This document shows, in pieces, positions 7,600 to 16,025 of a stretch of 32,226 nucleotides of DNA (within the stretch, counting starts at the first letter, position 1; each line of letters opens with the position of its first letter). This DNA is from an uncultured Collinsella sp. GTDB lineage: Bacteria; Actinomycetota; Coriobacteriia; Coriobacteriales; Coriobacteriaceae. The DNA lies in assembly GCA_902494715.1 (NCBI GenBank), contig CABUUJ010000021.1, forward strand, positions 1-32,226. The letters are read 5' to 3'. Position numbers and translations under genes: made by a program. Below the pieces are notes generated by a model that searched no databases, was not told where the DNA came from, and saw nothing but the letters and a program-made list of their open reading frames with translations.

Positions 7600-8118
7600 T
7601 TACGCCTCGATGCGACGATACGTCACGAACTCATAATTGACGCCCTCGTCACCCTCACCGGCGGCAATCGTCGCGACCCCGCTACGCTGCGCAATCTCCC
7701 ACGCGGGATCGACGTCCAAGTCGGGAAAGTACGTGTCCACGGGATGGACGCAGTGGTTATGAGTGACCTCGGCCTCCACGCAGTACGGCAAAAACTGCCG
7801 ATAGACATCGCCGCCACCGATCACCCAGGCAACGAGCTCATCGGCAACCGCAGAGAGCGCTTCGTCAACGCTATGCACCACGTCGACGCCCTCGTGGGTA
7901 AAGCCCATATCGCGCGTAAGCACGATATTGCGGCGGTTCTTGAGAGGACGCCCGCCGGGAAAACTCAGCAGCGTCTTGCGTCCCATGATAACCGGGCAGC
8001 CCTTGGTGCAGGCCACAAAATGGCGCATATCGGCGCGATTGGACACCACCATGTCGCCCTCGCACCCAATGCCCCAATCGTCACACACGGCGACGATAGC
8101 AGATAGCTTACACGTCAT
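7600..8118 (-). CDS. folA: Dihydrofolate reductase
   Basis: Reduces dihydrofolate to tetrahydrofolate with NADPH, regenerating the cofactor consumed by ThyA. The protein has 172 residues from ATG 8118, with AGGTGG five nt upstream. Family features seen are LSAIVAVCDDWGIGCEGDM (residues 5-23, substrate and Met20-like loop), D30 as the likely active-site acid (SNRADMRHF), IMGRKTLLSF (44-53), NRRNIVLTR (61-69) and the NADPH site VIGGGDVYRQFLPYC. The start lies 9 nt behind the thyA stop, and the ribosome site overlaps the thyA stop codon. The two are therefore almost certainly one transcript, the usual thyA-folA pairing. Confidence 0.95.
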   Translation of the reverse strand: MTCKLSAIVAVCDDWGIGCEGDMVVSNRADMRHFVACTKGCPVIMGRKTLLSFPGGRPLKNRRNIVLTRDMGFTHEGVDVVHSVDEALSAVADELVAWVIGGGDVYRQFLPYCVEAEVTHNHCVHPVDTYFPDLDVDPAWEIAQRSGVATIAAGEGDEGVNYEFVTYRRIEA

Positions 8119-8127
8119 GAGCACCAC

Positions 8128-8976
8128 CTACACCGCAATGGGAATGTTCTTGACCTGCGGGCCGTGCTCGTAGCCCTCGACGATCAGGTCATCGGTCGTA
8201 AACGCATAGAAGTCATGCACATCGGGGTTGAGCGTTACCTTGGGTGCCGCAAACTGCGGACGCTCGATAAGCTCGCGGACGATATCGACATGACGATCAT
8301 AGATATGGGCGTCGGCGATCACGTGCAGCAGCTCACCGGGAATCATATCGACCGACTGCGCGACCATCATCAGCAAAATGGCGTACTGGCACACGTTCCA
8401 GTTGTTCGCGGCCAAAATGTCCTGGCTGCGCTGGTTGAGAATCATGTTGAGCGTCGGCTTGTCGTCCTGAGGACGCTGCGTCACGTTATAGGTCACGCTA
8501 TAGGCGCACGGATAAAGGTGCATCTCGGACAGATCGCTAAACACGTACGTATTGGTCATAATGCGACGACTATACGGCGTGTGCTTAAGGTCGTACAGCA
8601 CACGGTCCATCTGGTCGAAGTCGCCCTCGGCGTAATGGCTCTTCTGACCAATCTGATAGCCGTAGGCTTTACCGATGGAACCGGTCTCATCGGCCCACTC
8701 ATCCCAGATATGGCTGTTGAGATCATGCACGTTATTGGACTTCTTTTGATAGATCCACAGAATCTCGTCCATGGCAGACTTAAGCGCTGTACGACGCAGG
8801 GTGAGCGCGGGGAACTCCTCGCGCAGATCATAGCGCGCCGTGACACCAAAGTTTTTAATGGTATAGGCAGGGGTGCCGTCCTCCCACACCGGACGGACCT
8901 TTTGGCCCTCGGTGGTGGTGCCATGGTCCAAGATATCGCGGCACATGGTTACAAACTGCTGATCAGCTTTGCTCAT
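8128..8976 (-). CDS. thyA: Thymidylate synthase (ThyA)
   Basis: Makes dTMP from dUMP using methylenetetrahydrofolate. It has 282 residues from ATG 8976, with AGGAGG four nt upstream. The catalytic cysteine is C157 in LYPCAYSV. The paired arginines RR (138-139), the nucleotide-binding RSQD block and the C-terminal DAHIYDRHVD are present. The residue after the catalytic Cys is Ala instead of the His of the E. coli PCH motif. The block usually reading LGxPFN reads AANNWN. The first change recalls the B. subtilis ThyA type (PCV), distinct from the common ThyB/E. coli type. A promoter with a palindrome over its -35 lies just upstream, and folA follows. Confidence 0.95.
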   Translation of the reverse strand: MSKADQQFVTMCRDILDHGTTTEGQKVRPVWEDGTPAYTIKNFGVTARYDLREEFPALTLRRTALKSAMDEILWIYQKKSNNVHDLNSHIWDEWADETGSIGKAYGYQIGQKSHYAEGDFDQMDRVLYDLKHTPYSRRIMTNTYVFSDLSEMHLYPCAYSVTYNVTQRPQDDKPTLNMILNQRSQDILAANNWNVCQYAILLMMVAQSVDMIPGELLHVIADAHIYDRHVDIVRELIERPQFAAPKVTLNPDVHDFYAFTTDDLIVEGYEHGPQVKNIPIAV

Positions 8977-9010
8977 TGACCCTCCTGTCAGTCGCCTATA
9001 AGCGAGATTT

Positions 9011-9038
9011 ATTGTAGCCCAGGCGCACGAGTGTCGAA
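9011..9038 (-). promoter_or_regulatory. Promoter of thyA-folA
   Basis: The minus strand shows TTCGAC (9038-9033), a 16-nt spacer and TACAAT (9016-9011), giving a leader of about 27 nt before thyA. The boxes match the housekeeping consensus well (four and five of six). Confidence 0.65.
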
Positions 9039-9047
9039 TTGGACACT
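9030..9047. promoter_or_regulatory. Palindrome overlapping the thyA -35 box (candidate operator)
   Basis: AGTGTCGAATTGGACACT is an 18-bp inverted repeat with one mismatched pair. It covers the whole predicted -35 of thyA (9033-9038), the position expected for a repressor site. It differs from the CATATG palindromes further right. No regulator can be named. Confidence 0.45.
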
Positions 9048-9112
9048 TAGTCCGGCACACGCAATGCACGGCAGCGCGGCTCCGCATGCGGCAACGAGGC
9101 ATCTTAGCCTTT

Positions 9113-9130
9113 TTCTGACATATGACAGAA
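9113..9130. promoter_or_regulatory. Palindrome 1 upstream of the DUF134 gene (candidate operator)
   Basis: TTCTGACATATGACAGAA is an 18-bp inverted repeat with a single A-A mismatch. It shares TGACATATGNCA with the second palindrome, and the two centres are 53 bp apart, about five helical turns, so both would face the same side of the DNA. Confidence 0.5.
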
Positions 9131-9135
9131 ATGCC

Positions 9136-9163
9136 TTGCGCCCAACGACTAACGCGTTATCCT
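9136..9163 (+). promoter_or_regulatory. Candidate promoter of the DUF134 gene
   Basis: TTGCGC (9136-9141), a 16-nt spacer and TATCCT (9158-9163) would start transcription at about 9170, inside the second palindrome and between the two palindromes and the coding start. The boxes are moderate matches. Confidence 0.4.
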
Positions 9164-9168
9164 ATTGT

Positions 9169-9180
9169 TGACATATGTCA
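9169..9180. promoter_or_regulatory. Palindrome 2 upstream of the DUF134 gene (candidate operator)
   Basis: TGACATATGTCA is a perfect 12-bp palindrome. It lies at the predicted transcription start and four nt before the AAGGAG ribosome site (9184-9189), so a protein bound here could block the promoter. Confidence 0.55.
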
Positions 9181-9194
9181 GATAAGGAGTGTGC

Positions 9195-9959
9195 ATGGCA
9201 GGAAGACGCGAAAAACTGCGCCGCGTCGGGATCATCCCCGAATACCGCGGCTTTACCCCCGATGGCCTGGCCAGCGGTGATGCCATCGACATGACCGTCG
9301 ACGAGCTTGAGGTGCTGCGCCTGTGCGATCTGGAGGGCCTCAATCAGGAGGCCGTCGCCCTGCACATGGGCATCGCCCGCGCCACGGTGGCGGCAATCAG
9401 CAGTCGCGCGCATCGCAAGGTGGCAAACGCGCTGGTCAACGGACGAGCGCTCGTCATCGAGGGCGGCAATATCGCGTACTCCCCCATCGCCACGACGACG
9501 GCCGCATGGCCAGCAAAGGAGGTCGGCACCATGAGGGTGGCAACGACGTACGACAACGGCAACATCTTTATGCACTTTGGCCGCAGCGAGCAGTTCAAGA
9601 TCTACGACATCCAGGATGGCAAGGTGCTCAACGAGCAGGTCGTAGGCACCGGCGGCACCGGCCATGGCGCCTTGGCGGGCCTGCTTGCCAACGGTGGCGT
9701 TGACACGCTCATTTGCGGCGGTATCGGCGGCGGCGCTATCAACGCGCTTGCCCAAGCCGGCATCACGGTCTATGCGGGCGCCCAGGGCAGCTGCGATGCC
9801 TGCGTCGAGGCCCTCATTGCCGGCACGCTCGCACAGAACGGCGAGGCCACCTGCGACTGCCATGGACATGATCACGAGCACATCCACGAGCATGGCGAGT
9901 CCTGCGGCTGCCACGGTCACCACGACCATGACGGGCACGAAGGCTGCGGATGCCACTAG
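9195..9959 (+). CDS. DUF134 helix-turn-helix / NifX-NifB-like domain fusion with a Cys/His-rich tail
   Basis: The 254-residue protein starts at ATG 9195 behind AAGGAG. Residues 1-95 match the DUF134 DNA-binding family: basic start RREKLRRVGIIPEYRGFTP, then ELEVLRLCDLEGLNQEAVALHMGIARATVAAISSRAHRK as a sigma-like helix-turn-helix. Residues about 113-215 match the dinitrogenase iron-molybdenum cofactor domain (NifX/NifB C-terminus type): TYDNGNIFMHFGRSEQFKIYDI, GGTGHGALAGLLANGGVDTLICGGIGGGA. Residues 220-254 hold 6 Cys and 12 His in 35 positions, with three CxCH modules (CDCH, CGCH, CGCH). It may be a metal- or cluster-responsive regulator, probably of its own promoter (inference). No nif genes are present, so nitrogen fixation is not implied. 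Confidence 0.88.
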   Translation: MAGRREKLRRVGIIPEYRGFTPDGLASGDAIDMTVDELEVLRLCDLEGLNQEAVALHMGIARATVAAISSRAHRKVANALVNGRALVIEGGNIAYSPIATTTAAWPAKEVGTMRVATTYDNGNIFMHFGRSEQFKIYDIQDGKVLNEQVVGTGGTGHGALAGLLANGGVDTLICGGIGGGAINALAQAGITVYAGAQGSCDACVEALIAGTLAQNGEATCDCHGHDHEHIHEHGESCGCHGHHDHDGHEGCGCH

Positions 9960-10015
9960 CGGCAAGCACCTCGTCGAGAACGCGCTTCCACGCGTGCGAC
10001 AACCAGCGGACAAAC

Positions 10016-10055
10016 GGCGAAGGCCGCCTGGAATACCATCCAGGCGGCCTTCGCC
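10016..10055. terminator. Strong hairpin between convergent genes
   Basis: A perfect 16-bp GC-rich stem (10016-10031 with 10040-10055, plus one A-T pair) has a small loop. It lies between the convergent DUF134 gene and ffh. Neither strand has a good U run (GTTTG on the minus side), so termination is inferred from position and stability. Confidence 0.6.
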
Positions 10056-10075
10056 ATACACGACTCAACTAGTCG

Positions 10076-11551
10076 TTACTTCTTGTTGCGCATCTGCGCT
10101 TCCATCTGGCGCAGCAGGTCCATATCGGACTTGGGGCCGCCCGTTCCCAGGCCGCCCATGCCGCCCAGCCCCATGGCATCCAGACCGGGAATATTGGGCA
10201 TGCGCATCTTTTTGCCCTTCTTACCCTTCTTGCCCTTCTTGCCGCCGGCCTGCGCCTGATTGGCCATCGTGCGCATGCGGCCCATCATCTTATTCATCTC
10301 GCCCCACTGCTTCATAAGGCTATTGACCTCGGTGGGGGTCACGCCGGCGCCCTTGGCAATGCGGGCACGGCGCTGGCCGTTGATGATGGAGGGGCGAAGG
10401 CGCTCCTCCTTGGTCATCGACATGATGATGGCCTCGTTCTTATCGAAGATACCTTCGTCCAGGTTACCACCCATCTGGTTAAGCGCACGCTGGCCACCGG
10501 GGAGCATGCCCAGAATGCCCTTCATGCCGCCCATCTTCTTGACGGCCTTCATCTGGTCGAGCATGTCGTTCATGGTAAAGCCCTCGCGCAGCATGCGCTC
10601 GGCGGCCTCGAGCTGCTCGGCGTCGGCCGCCTCCTGGGCCTTCTCGATAATGCCGACAACGTCGCCCATACCCAGAATGCGCTTGGCCATACGATCGGGG
10701 TAGAACGGCTCCAGCGAATCGGGCTTCTCGCCCATGCTCACAAACTTGATGGGCTTGCCGGTCACCTGGCGCACGGAAAGCGCGCCGCCGCCACGGGCGT
10801 CGCCGTCGAGCTTAGAGATAATCACGCCGTCAAAGTCGGTGCGCTCGGCGAAGGTCGAGACGACGTTGACGATATCCTGACCGGTCATGGCATCGACGAC
10901 CATCAGCACCTGATCGGGCTTGACGGCCTTCTTGATGTCCACGGCCTCCTGCATCATCTGCTCATCGATCTGAAGACGTCCGGCGGTATCGACGATGACC
11001 ACGTCGCGCAGGTGGTCGACGGCCTCCTGGATGGCGCCCTTGGCGATATCGACCGGGTGCGCACCGTCGCCGCGGAAGACCGGTACGCCGATCTCGCCAC
11101 CGAGCGTGGCCAGCTGGTCGGCAGCAGCGGGACGGTAGACGTCGCACGCGGCGAGCAACGGCGAGCGGCCCTGCTTCTTGAGCAGGTAGGCCAGCTTTAC
11201 TGCAGCCGTGGTCTTACCGGAGCCCTGCAGACCCACAAGCATGATGACATTGGGAATGCGGTTGCTAAAGACGAGCTTGCTCTCGGTTGAGCCAAGCATC
11301 TCGGTGAGCTCGTCGAGCACGATCTTGACGACGTTTTGCGCCGGCGACAGCGACTCCATGACCTCGGCGGTCATGCAGCGCTCCTTGGTCTTGGCGACGA
11401 ACTCCTTGACGACCTTAAAGTTGACGTCGGCCTCGAGCAGCGCCATGCGAATATCGCGCATGGCCGAAGTAATATCGGCCTCGGTCAGCTTGCCCTTGCC
11501 GCGCAGGCGGTCAAATGTGTCGTTGAGGCGATCGCTCAGGGAATCAAACAC
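10076..11551 (-). CDS. ffh: Signal recognition particle protein Ffh (SRP54)
   Basis: GTPase that binds signal peptides on ribosomes and 4.5S RNA and delivers them to FtsY at the membrane. It has 491 residues. The N domain is at 1-95. The G domain has GLQGSGKT (107-114), CDVYRPAAADQL (136-147), DTAGRL (188-193) and SKLDGDARGG (246-255). The methionine-rich M domain runs from about 300 to 440 with GGMKGILGMLPGG and the helix region RPSIINGQRRARIAKGAG that binds the RNA. A lysine/glycine run (KKGKKGKKGKK) and a Gly/Met-rich tail follow. The start is GTG 11551 behind GGAG, 10 nt after the ftsY stop. It is last in the smc-ftsY-ffh series and ends at a hairpin. Confidence 0.97.
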   Translation of the reverse strand: MFDSLSDRLNDTFDRLRGKGKLTEADITSAMRDIRMALLEADVNFKVVKEFVAKTKERCMTAEVMESLSPAQNVVKIVLDELTEMLGSTESKLVFSNRIPNVIMLVGLQGSGKTTAAVKLAYLLKKQGRSPLLAACDVYRPAAADQLATLGGEIGVPVFRGDGAHPVDIAKGAIQEAVDHLRDVVIVDTAGRLQIDEQMMQEAVDIKKAVKPDQVLMVVDAMTGQDIVNVVSTFAERTDFDGVIISKLDGDARGGGALSVRQVTGKPIKFVSMGEKPDSLEPFYPDRMAKRILGMGDVVGIIEKAQEAADAEQLEAAERMLREGFTMNDMLDQMKAVKKMGGMKGILGMLPGGQRALNQMGGNLDEGIFDKNEAIIMSMTKEERLRPSIINGQRRARIAKGAGVTPTEVNSLMKQWGEMNKMMGRMRTMANQAQAGGKKGKKGKKGKKMRMPNIPGLDAMGLGGMGGLGTGGPKSDMDLLRQMEAQMRNKK

Positions 11552-11561
11552 TAGTCACTCC

Positions 11562-12479
11562 TTAATTGGACTCGCCCACCAGGGCGCGGCAGAAATCTTT
11601 GGCATTGAACTCCTGCAGATCATCGACCTGCTCGCCCACGCCCACGCGCAGGATCGGGAGCTTGAGTTTCTCGGCCACGGCCATGGCGATACCGCCCTTA
11701 GCCGTGCCGTCGAGCTTAGTCATGATAATACCGTCCAGGCCCAGCGCCTCGTTAAACTCGAGCGCCTGGTTCAGACCGTTTTGGCCCGTCGCGGCGTCGA
11801 TCACAAGCACGACCGAAACCGGCATGGGACCGGCGGCCATATTGGCGGCGCGCTTACGGGTCACATTGACCACCTTGGCAAGCTCGCGCATGAGCTCAGG
11901 GCTCGTGTGCAGACGGCCGGCGGTATCGATAAGCACCAGGTCGCTGCCGCGCTTGTCGGCCTCGTCGAGCACGTCGTAGCAAACACTTGCCGGGTCGGAG
12001 CCGCGGTCGCGCTTGATAACCGGTACGCCGGCACGCTGCCCCCACACATCGAGCTGCTCGATGGCGGCGGCGCGGAAGGTGTCGGCCGAACCGATCACCA
12101 CGTTCTTGCCGCGGGCGGCCATGGCGCTCGCGATCTTACCGACCGTCGTGGTCTTGCCGGCACCGTTAATGCCCACAAACAGCACGCAGCTCGGCGTATC
12201 GGAAAACGGATCGCGCTCGATGGGCACAAAGTGCTGCTCGAGCTGCTCGGCCAGGGCACGGCGAAGCTGCGGAGCGGTCTTGAGGTTCTTCTTGGCCGCG
12301 GCATCGCGTAGGTCATCGGAGACCTGAATGGCGACCTCGGCACCCATGTCACCCATAACGAGGGTGTCCTCCAAGTCCTCCCAAAAATCCTCGTCGACCT
12401 CGCCGCCAAAGTAAAAGACCTCGTTGAGGGCCTCGCGGCTGCGCTCAAGTCCGCGCGAGAGTGCGTCAAAGAATCCCAT
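11562..12479 (-). CDS. ftsY: Signal recognition particle receptor FtsY
   Basis: Membrane-associated GTPase receptor that docks SRP-ribosome complexes at the translocon. It has 305 residues. The N domain begins at once (LSRGLERSREALNEVF), so the acidic A domain of the E. coli protein is missing, as in many Gram-positives. The G domain shows GINGAGKTTT (103-112), ADTFRAAAIEQL (132-143), DTAGRLHT (185-192) and TKLDGTAKGG. Its ATG (12479-12477) shares one base with the smc stop codon (TAATG), so translation is probably coupled to smc. Its SRP partner ffh follows 10 nt later, so receptor and particle protein are made from the same message. Confidence 0.97.
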   Translation of the reverse strand: MGFFDALSRGLERSREALNEVFYFGGEVDEDFWEDLEDTLVMGDMGAEVAIQVSDDLRDAAAKKNLKTAPQLRRALAEQLEQHFVPIERDPFSDTPSCVLFVGINGAGKTTTVGKIASAMAARGKNVVIGSADTFRAAAIEQLDVWGQRAGVPVIKRDRGSDPASVCYDVLDEADKRGSDLVLIDTAGRLHTSPELMRELAKVVNVTRKRAANMAAGPMPVSVVLVIDAATGQNGLNQALEFNEALGLDGIIMTKLDGTAKGGIAMAVAEKLKLPILRVGVGEQVDDLQEFNAKDFCRALVGESN

Positions 12480-15400
12480 TATGCATTCACGACCTTTCCG
12501 GTTTCGCGATCGAGTTTTTGCGAGACGACGCGACTGACGCCGTCGGCTTGCATCGAGACGCCATAGAGGACGTCAGCGTCCTCCATAGTACGGCGCTGAT
12601 GCGAGATGACCAAGAGCTGCGTATCGGAACGCAGTACATCAAGGGCGCCGATGAGCTTGGACAAGTTGGCGTCGTCGAGCGCCGCCTCGACCTCGTCCAG
12701 CACATAGAACGGCACCGTACGCGTGCGGTACACGGCAAAGAGCAGGGCGAGCGCCGTCAGGCTCTTCTCGCCACCCGACATGAGCATCATCTTGGTGATG
12801 CGCTTGCCGCGCGGCTGCGCCACGACCTCGATACCCGTATCAGCCGGGTGCTCGGGGTCGGTCATCTCCAGATGCGCCTGTCCACCCGGGAACAGCATGG
12901 CGAAGATCTCGCGGAAGTTCGCGTCGACCTTCTCAAACGTCACCAGGAAGGCCTTCCGCATCTTGCGATCAATGGCCACCGTGATCTTGGTGAGCGCCTT
13001 GCGCGCGCTCTCCAGATCGGCCAGCTGCTCCTCGATGTAGTCGGCGCGGCGCTTGAGCTGCTCGTACTCCTCCATGGCAACTTGGTTAACGGGACCAAGG
13101 TTGTTGATCTGGCGCACAAGCTGGTTGAGCTCGCGCTCGGCGGCGTCGCGGTCGGTGGGCGCGGGAAGCATGAGCGCTTCCTCGAGTACCGTGGTGCCAT
13201 CGGCGGTGATGGCCTTGATGGCCGCCTCCACCTGCACCTCGAGCTTGCCGCGTGCGACCTTGAACTCGTTTTGCGTGGCAGAGGCGGTATCGACTCGCTC
13301 CTTAGCGCGGGCAACCTCTGCCTTGGCATCCTCGATGGTCTTCTTGAGCGAAGCGGAGTCCGCCTCCTCCAGAGAGGCCTGGTCACGCAGGCGCGCTGCC
13401 CAATCCGACGCGCGTTCCAACAGGGCAGAATAGCGTTCGTGCATGGGATCGACGCGCAGGCGCAGCAGCTCGAGCGAGCGCGAGGCCTGGCGTGTTCCGC
13501 GGATACGACGGTCGATGCCCTCAAAACGATGCTCCAGGTCGGGCACGCGGCCCTTCAGCGAACGCAGGCGTTCACTCGTCTGGGCTAGGCGAACCTTGGC
13601 GTCGGCGAGCTTGCCGGCAGCCTCGGAATCGTCACGGCGAACGCGGTCGAGTTCGTCGTTGGCCTCGGCAATCTGCAAGCCCAGATCGCTTGCCTGCGCA
13701 CGGGCCTCGTCACGCGAACGGGTGAGCTCGTCCACGCGCGGGCGCGCGGCGCGAACGGCCTCGGCAGCCTGCTCACGGCGCTTGGAGATACGCACGCGCT
13801 CGACCTCGGCATTGTTGGCGCTTTGCTCCAGACGGCCGATCTCGGACAACAGGGAGCGGCGCTCGCCCTCAAGGCGGGCAATCTCACCGGCGGCATCGCC
13901 CTCAGCGGCACGCGCTTCCTCAACGGCCGCATTGGCCTCGACGACCTGATCCGACACATGCTCAAACACAGCGGCCAAATCGGGCTCAAGCCCCTCCAGC
14001 TCGCGAATGCGACGCTTACGCTCCAGAGCACCCGACGCCTCGCCGGCATCGAGGCCCACACGCACCAGGCCGCCGCAGGCGACGCGGGCGCCATCGGGGG
14101 TCACGTAAGTCACGCCGTCAACGACCGGCGCCGAAAGCGCGGCAGAAAGATCGTCCACTACGTAATAGCCGCCGAGCAGCGCCTCGACGACGGGTCCGTA
14201 GCCTGCGCGCACGGACAGACGATCAACCAGGCGGGTACCGGCAGCGCCCTCAGCGGCGGTAGAGCCGCTCACGCCGCGCGCCACCAGAAGTGCCTCGCCC
14301 GAGGCCTTCTTTTGGTCCAGAGCCGCACGACCGGCACGCTCAAGCGTGGCGGCGTCATCAAACAGCAGCGCATCGATATCGCCGGCGAGCAATTGCTCAA
14401 CCAGGCCCTCAAGCTCGCGCGGGGCTTCGAGCACGTCACCCAGGCGGCCCGAAACATCATCGCCCAGCGTACCCACCAGACGGCTCACGAGCGGCGAGCT
14501 GTCGGCCATGCGGGCATCGAGTTTCTTTTGGCTGGCAAGCTCCGAGCGCACCTCGGACAGCTTGTTGCGCGCCTCACTCTCACGATTACGCAAGTCCTTC
14601 AGGGCTGCACGGGCGACCTCGGTGGCCTCACGCGCATCGGCCTGGGCCTGGCGCGCTTCCTCAAGAGCGCCTTCAAGCTCCTCAGCGCGGTCGCGACGGC
14701 TCTCGAGTGAGGCCGTGACCTCCTCGAGCTGCTCGTCAATCTGCTCCAGGCGCGAGGCGTACATGTTGTCCTCGACCTCGGCGTTGCTCAGCGAGTCCTT
14801 CACCTTGGCGAGCTCGAGCGCGGCGTTATCGGCCGCACGCTGCACATCGCGCTGCTCGCGCGTGAGCTGCGAAATCTGATTGTCGAGCGCAACGCGACGC
14901 TCGTGGAGCTGGGCGGCGGCAGGACCGGCGGCGTCAACGTCGTCCTGGGCCTGCATGTGCGCACCGGTAACTTCCTCAAGCTGGGCACGCGCATCCTCGA
15001 GCTCCTCGACCACGCGACGACGCTGATGTTCGGAGCTCGAAATCTGCCCGCGCATGTCGGACAGGCGCGACACCATGTTGTGGCCTTTTTCCTCGAGCAG
15101 GCGCATATCGGAGTTAATGCGGCCGACCACGTCTTGCATATGGCGGCGCTGCTCGCCCAGGTCGCCCACAAAAAGGCCCTTTTCCTCGAGCATGACCTGG
15201 AGCTTCTCGAGCTCGCGCTCCTTTTCGCCCAGGCGGTACTGCGCAAGCTCAAGCTCGGCAGCGCCCTCCTTGGAGCGGCTCTCCAGGTCGTTCCACTGCG
15301 ACTGCAGCGAACGGAGCTCGTCGACGGCCAGCATCTGCGTAAGCTCGTTCGCGCGCGAGGACAGCTCTTTGTACTTGCGCGCGCGATCGACCTGACGCTC

Positions 15401-16015
15401 CAGCGGCCGCAGCTGACGGGCGATCTCCTTATTGATGTCGCGGGCACGGGTCAGGTGCTCGTCCATCGATTTAATCTTTTTGAGCGCACGCTCCTTGCGG
15501 CGCTTGTGCTTGGAGATGCCGGCAGCCTCCTCGATCAGGGCGCGGCGCTCCTCGGGGCGGCTCTGCAAAATGGCGTCGAGCTTGCCCTGGCTGATGATGG
15601 AATGCGTATCCTTGCCCAGGCCCGAATCGTGCAGGATGTCCTGAATGTCCATCAGGCGGCACGGGCTCGAGTTGATGAGGTACTCGCTTTCGCCCGAGCG
15701 ATACATACGACGGGTGATAGCGACCTCGTCAAAGTCGACGGGCAGCATATGGTCCGAGTTATCGAGCACCAGCGTAACCTCAGCGACACCCACCGGCTTG
15801 CGCGCTGACGAGCCCGAGAAGATGACGTCCTCCATGGCCTGGCCGCGCAGCTGCTTGGCGCTCTGCTCGCCCAGGACCCACAGAATCGAGTCAGAGATGT
15901 TCGATTTTCCCGAGCCGTTGGGACCGACGATGACGGTCAGGCCCGGCTCAAACGTCATATGGGCGCGGTCGGCAAACGACTTGAACCCTTTGAGCGTGAG
16001 GGACTTGAGATACAC
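12479..16015 (-). CDS. smc: Chromosome segregation ATPase SMC
   Basis: Forms the long ring-shaped dimer of bacterial condensin, which compacts and organises the chromosome. The 1178-residue length is typical. Walker A GPNGSGKSN (31-39) and the Q-loop ISQGKLDAIL (141-150) lie in the N-terminal head. Coiled coil runs from about 170 to 500. The hinge lies at about 515-665 and includes RLGDVLEAPRELEGLVEQLL and YGPVVEALLGGYYVVDD. A second coiled coil leads to the C-terminal head with the signature LMSGGEKSLTALALL (from 1078) and Walker B FYVLDEVE (1103-1110). The start is GTG 16015 with GAGGA just upstream, 10 nt behind rnc. The partner genes scpA and scpB are not in the window. Confidence 0.97.
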   Translation of the reverse strand: MYLKSLTLKGFKSFADRAHMTFEPGLTVIVGPNGSGKSNISDSILWVLGEQSAKQLRGQAMEDVIFSGSSARKPVGVAEVTLVLDNSDHMLPVDFDEVAITRRMYRSGESEYLINSSPCRLMDIQDILHDSGLGKDTHSIISQGKLDAILQSRPEERRALIEEAAGISKHKRRKERALKKIKSMDEHLTRARDINKEIARQLRPLERQVDRARKYKELSSRANELTQMLAVDELRSLQSQWNDLESRSKEGAAELELAQYRLGEKERELEKLQVMLEEKGLFVGDLGEQRRHMQDVVGRINSDMRLLEEKGHNMVSRLSDMRGQISSSEHQRRRVVEELEDARAQLEEVTGAHMQAQDDVDAAGPAAAQLHERRVALDNQISQLTREQRDVQRAADNAALELAKVKDSLSNAEVEDNMYASRLEQIDEQLEEVTASLESRRDRAEELEGALEEARQAQADAREATEVARAALKDLRNRESEARNKLSEVRSELASQKKLDARMADSSPLVSRLVGTLGDDVSGRLGDVLEAPRELEGLVEQLLAGDIDALLFDDAATLERAGRAALDQKKASGEALLVARGVSGSTAAEGAAGTRLVDRLSVRAGYGPVVEALLGGYYVVDDLSAALSAPVVDGVTYVTPDGARVACGGLVRVGLDAGEASGALERKRRIRELEGLEPDLAAVFEHVSDQVVEANAAVEEARAAEGDAAGEIARLEGERRSLLSEIGRLEQSANNAEVERVRISKRREQAAEAVRAARPRVDELTRSRDEARAQASDLGLQIAEANDELDRVRRDDSEAAGKLADAKVRLAQTSERLRSLKGRVPDLEHRFEGIDRRIRGTRQASRSLELLRLRVDPMHERYSALLERASDWAARLRDQASLEEADSASLKKTIEDAKAEVARAKERVDTASATQNEFKVARGKLEVQVEAAIKAITADGTTVLEEALMLPAPTDRDAAERELNQLVRQINNLGPVNQVAMEEYEQLKRRADYIEEQLADLESARKALTKITVAIDRKMRKAFLVTFEKVDANFREIFAMLFPGGQAHLEMTDPEHPADTGIEVVAQPRGKRITKMMLMSGGEKSLTALALLFAVYRTRTVPFYVLDEVEAALDDANLSKLIGALDVLRSDTQLLVISHQRRTMEDADVLYGVSMQADGVSRVVSQKLDRETGKVVNA

Positions 16016-16025
16016 GGTTCCTCGC

